Positions 62,960 through 64,000 of a stretch of 64,000 nucleotides of DNA are shown piece by piece (the first letter of the stretch is position 1; each line of letters begins with the position of its first letter). The translations under genes were made by a program, and so were the position numbers. The DNA lies in contig JBAGRR010000001.1 of NCBI GenBank assembly GCA_036924835.1, forward strand, positions 3,239,001 through 3,303,000, written 5' to 3'. The notes below the pieces were generated by a model that saw nothing but the letters and a program-made list of their open reading frames with translations, made no database searches and was not told where the DNA came from. The stretch is from Nitrobacteraceae bacterium AZCC 1564 (GTDB taxonomy: Bacteria; Pseudomonadota; Alphaproteobacteria; Rhizobiales; Xanthobacteraceae).

Positions 62960-63127
62960 CTAGTGTCCCGAATCCGAAGTTCGCCCATACCGCAGCGCGC
63001 TTCGTAGCGAACTTCGGATTCGAAAGGACACTAGCAACCTATGATTCTAGTGTGGTTTAGGTCCAGAAGTTCGCTTAAAGGTCTCGCCAAGAAAATGAAG
63101 CGAACTTCTGGACCTAAACCACACTAG
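62960..63127. repeat. Paired CTAG palindromes
   Basis: Hairpin 1 (62960-63034) runs CTAGTGTCC to GGACACTAG, with a 3-nt excess on the spacer side. Hairpin 2 (63047-63127) runs CTAGTGTGG to CCACACTAG with perfectly matched arms. Spacer: CAACCTATGATT. It fills the divergent promoter region between the exonuclease gene and the methyltransferase, whose ATG is 9 bp past the last G. Confidence 0.93.
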
Positions 63128-63136
63128 GCCGTATTC

Positions 63137-64000
63137 ATGTCTTCTTGGTTGTTCCTGTCCTCCGGCAATCTGATCGCCGACCGCCGATTCGATTTCGGGC
63201 GCGATCTGCAGTTGCGCGGCGATTTGTCTGCGGCCGCTGATCTGATGATGCAAGCGGTAGAGCTCGAGCCTGGCTTTGCTTCGGCGTGGTTCTCGCTCGG
63301 GGAGCTCCGTGAACAGCTTGGAGAGCGGGAGGAAGCCATCAATGCCTATCGCCGCGCCCGTGATGCCGATCCCGCCGACAGGCACGGCGCTAAGTTGAGG
63401 CTGATGCGCCTCGGTGCCGAAGATCTATCGGAAATGCCTGCGGGCTACGTCACTGCGCTGTTCGATCAGTATGCGCCGAAGTTCGACAAGTCGCTGGTTG
63501 ATGATCTGAGTTATCGCGGGCCGCAGGTGCTGCTCAAGGCAGTGCTCACTGCGTGTCACGCTGGGCGTCTTCCAGCGCACTTCCGCCGGGCTATTGATCT
63601 TGGATGTGGGACCGGTCTCGCCGCGCAGGAGTTTGCCTCGGTGGTCGACGAGTTCATTGGGATTGACCTGTCGTCCGGCATGATCGAGCGCGCCCGGGCG
63701 GCTGGTCTTTATACGCGGCTCGATGTCGCCGACATGCTCGAAGGGCTCCGGGCGGAAACTGATGCCAGCGCCGATCTCGTGATGGCCGCGGACGCATTTG
63801 TTTATGTGCCCGACCTGACGTCCATCATTGTGGAGGCTGCACGTGTATTGCAGCCGCAAGGCATGCTGGCCTTCACCGTTGAAGCATACTCAGGCGACGG
63901 CTTCATTCTTGGCCGTTCGTTGCGCTACGCGCATAGTGCGGGCTATCTGCGCAAAACGCTTGAAAGCGCGGGGCTGATGGTCTCAGCAATTACGCCGGTA
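63137..64000 (+). CDS. TPR-containing class I methyltransferase (partial at right edge)
   Basis: An open frame of 288 codons that runs off the window. Residues about 20-95 hold two tetratricopeptide-like repeats (AADLMMQAVELEPGFASAWF and EEAINAYRRARDADPADR); a class I SAM-dependent methyltransferase follows, with motif I AIDLGCGTG (152-160) and motif II-like IGIDLSSGMIERARAAG. The fusion of TPR with a ubiE-like methyltransferase is known in alphaproteobacteria; the substrate is unknown. An in-frame TAG inside the upstream repeat (63125-63127) fixes the start at ATG 63137 or just after it. Confidence 0.85.
   Translation, partial: MSSWLFLSSGNLIADRRFDFGRDLQLRGDLSAAADLMMQAVELEPGFASAWFSLGELREQLGEREEAINAYRRARDADPADRHGAKLRLMRLGAEDLSEMPAGYVTALFDQYAPKFDKSLVDDLSYRGPQVLLKAVLTACHAGRLPAHFRRAIDLGCGTGLAAQEFASVVDEFIGIDLSSGMIERARAAGLYTRLDVADMLEGLRAETDASADLVMAADAFVYVPDLTSIIVEAARVLQPQGMLAFTVEAYSGDGFILGRSLRYAHSAGYLRKTLESAGLMVSAITPV

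Noticed and set aside
5014..63127. CTAG palindromes as a CRISPR array
   Set aside because: The units are palindromes scattered singly or in pairs with a constant spacer, not equal direct repeats with unique spacers, and no cas gene is present.
5014..63127. CTAG palindromes as integron attC sites
   Set aside because: They have unpaired bases on one arm as attC sites do, but no GTTRRRY/RYYYAAC core sites, no integrase, and they do not flank promoterless cassette genes.
5014..63127. CTAG palindromes as ordinary terminators
   Set aside because: No T runs follow them, several lie before start codons or between divergent genes, and two begin at stop codons; true terminators here are short GC hairpins with T runs.

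Overview
This is a 64 kb chromosomal segment of a GC-rich alphaproteobacterium, most likely from the Bradyrhizobium/Afipia/Oligotropha/Rhodopseudomonas group (Nitrobacteraceae). The inference rests on gene content: aerobic cobaltochelatase CobS-CobT, class I lysyl-tRNA synthetase, CarD with a Lys/Ala-rich head, the ligase-associated exonuclease with its ATP-dependent DNA ligase, DUF6460, and TTG/GTG starts with strong GGAG sites. No organism-specific marker such as 16S rRNA is present.

Layout. 1-4.9 kb: a hypothetical ORF of foreign look, an L,D-transpeptidase lipoprotein, accA, and xerD with a 48-residue membrane protein. 5.0-14.7 kb: aroK-aroB-CNNM/CorC transporter, bolA, a J-domain protein, DedA, cobS-cobT and a phytase-like secreted protein. 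14.7-24.2 kb: rpmB, DUF3108, a Suv3-like helicase followed by an S4 protein, ferredoxin fdxA and carD, then a nuclease/M48-protease pair. 24.5-32.4 kb: an acyl-CoA catabolic block (periplasmic binding protein, NDP-forming acyl-CoA synthetase, enoyl-CoA hydratase, two acyl-CoA dehydrogenases, SDR). 32.4-35.9 kb: small envelope and stress proteins. 36.0-38.7 kb: a decayed region around tRNA-Arg(CCT) holding a chemoreceptor remnant, a frameshifted gene and truncated ORFs. 38.7-50.7 kb: MATE pump, degenerate EAL protein, an ogt-araC-VOC-SRPBCC operon, tRNA-Gly(CCC), an Old Yellow Enzyme, PanE-like reductase, PRC-barrel protein, MHS transporter and an FAD dehydrogenase. 51-64 kb: ClpP-like secreted protein, SCO, binding protein, Pr6Pr, lysS, an S24-like regulator, DUF952-pyrD, MATE-DUF6460, the exonuclease/ligase pair and a truncated TPR-methyltransferase.

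The most unusual content is a dispersed family of about 25 palindromes of 70-80 bp in eleven intergenic sites. Each begins and ends at CTAG. Most occur as pairs separated by a conserved 12-13 nt AT-rich spacer, and most carry a 3-nt excess on the spacer-side arm. Arm sequences differ between copies while base pairing is kept. Two solitary copies look like hybrids built from the two outer arms of a pair. Copies lie against a tRNA 5' end, just before start codons, and with their CTAG serving as a gene's stop codon. I do not recognise a named family; the architecture resembles REPIN-type non-autonomous elements.
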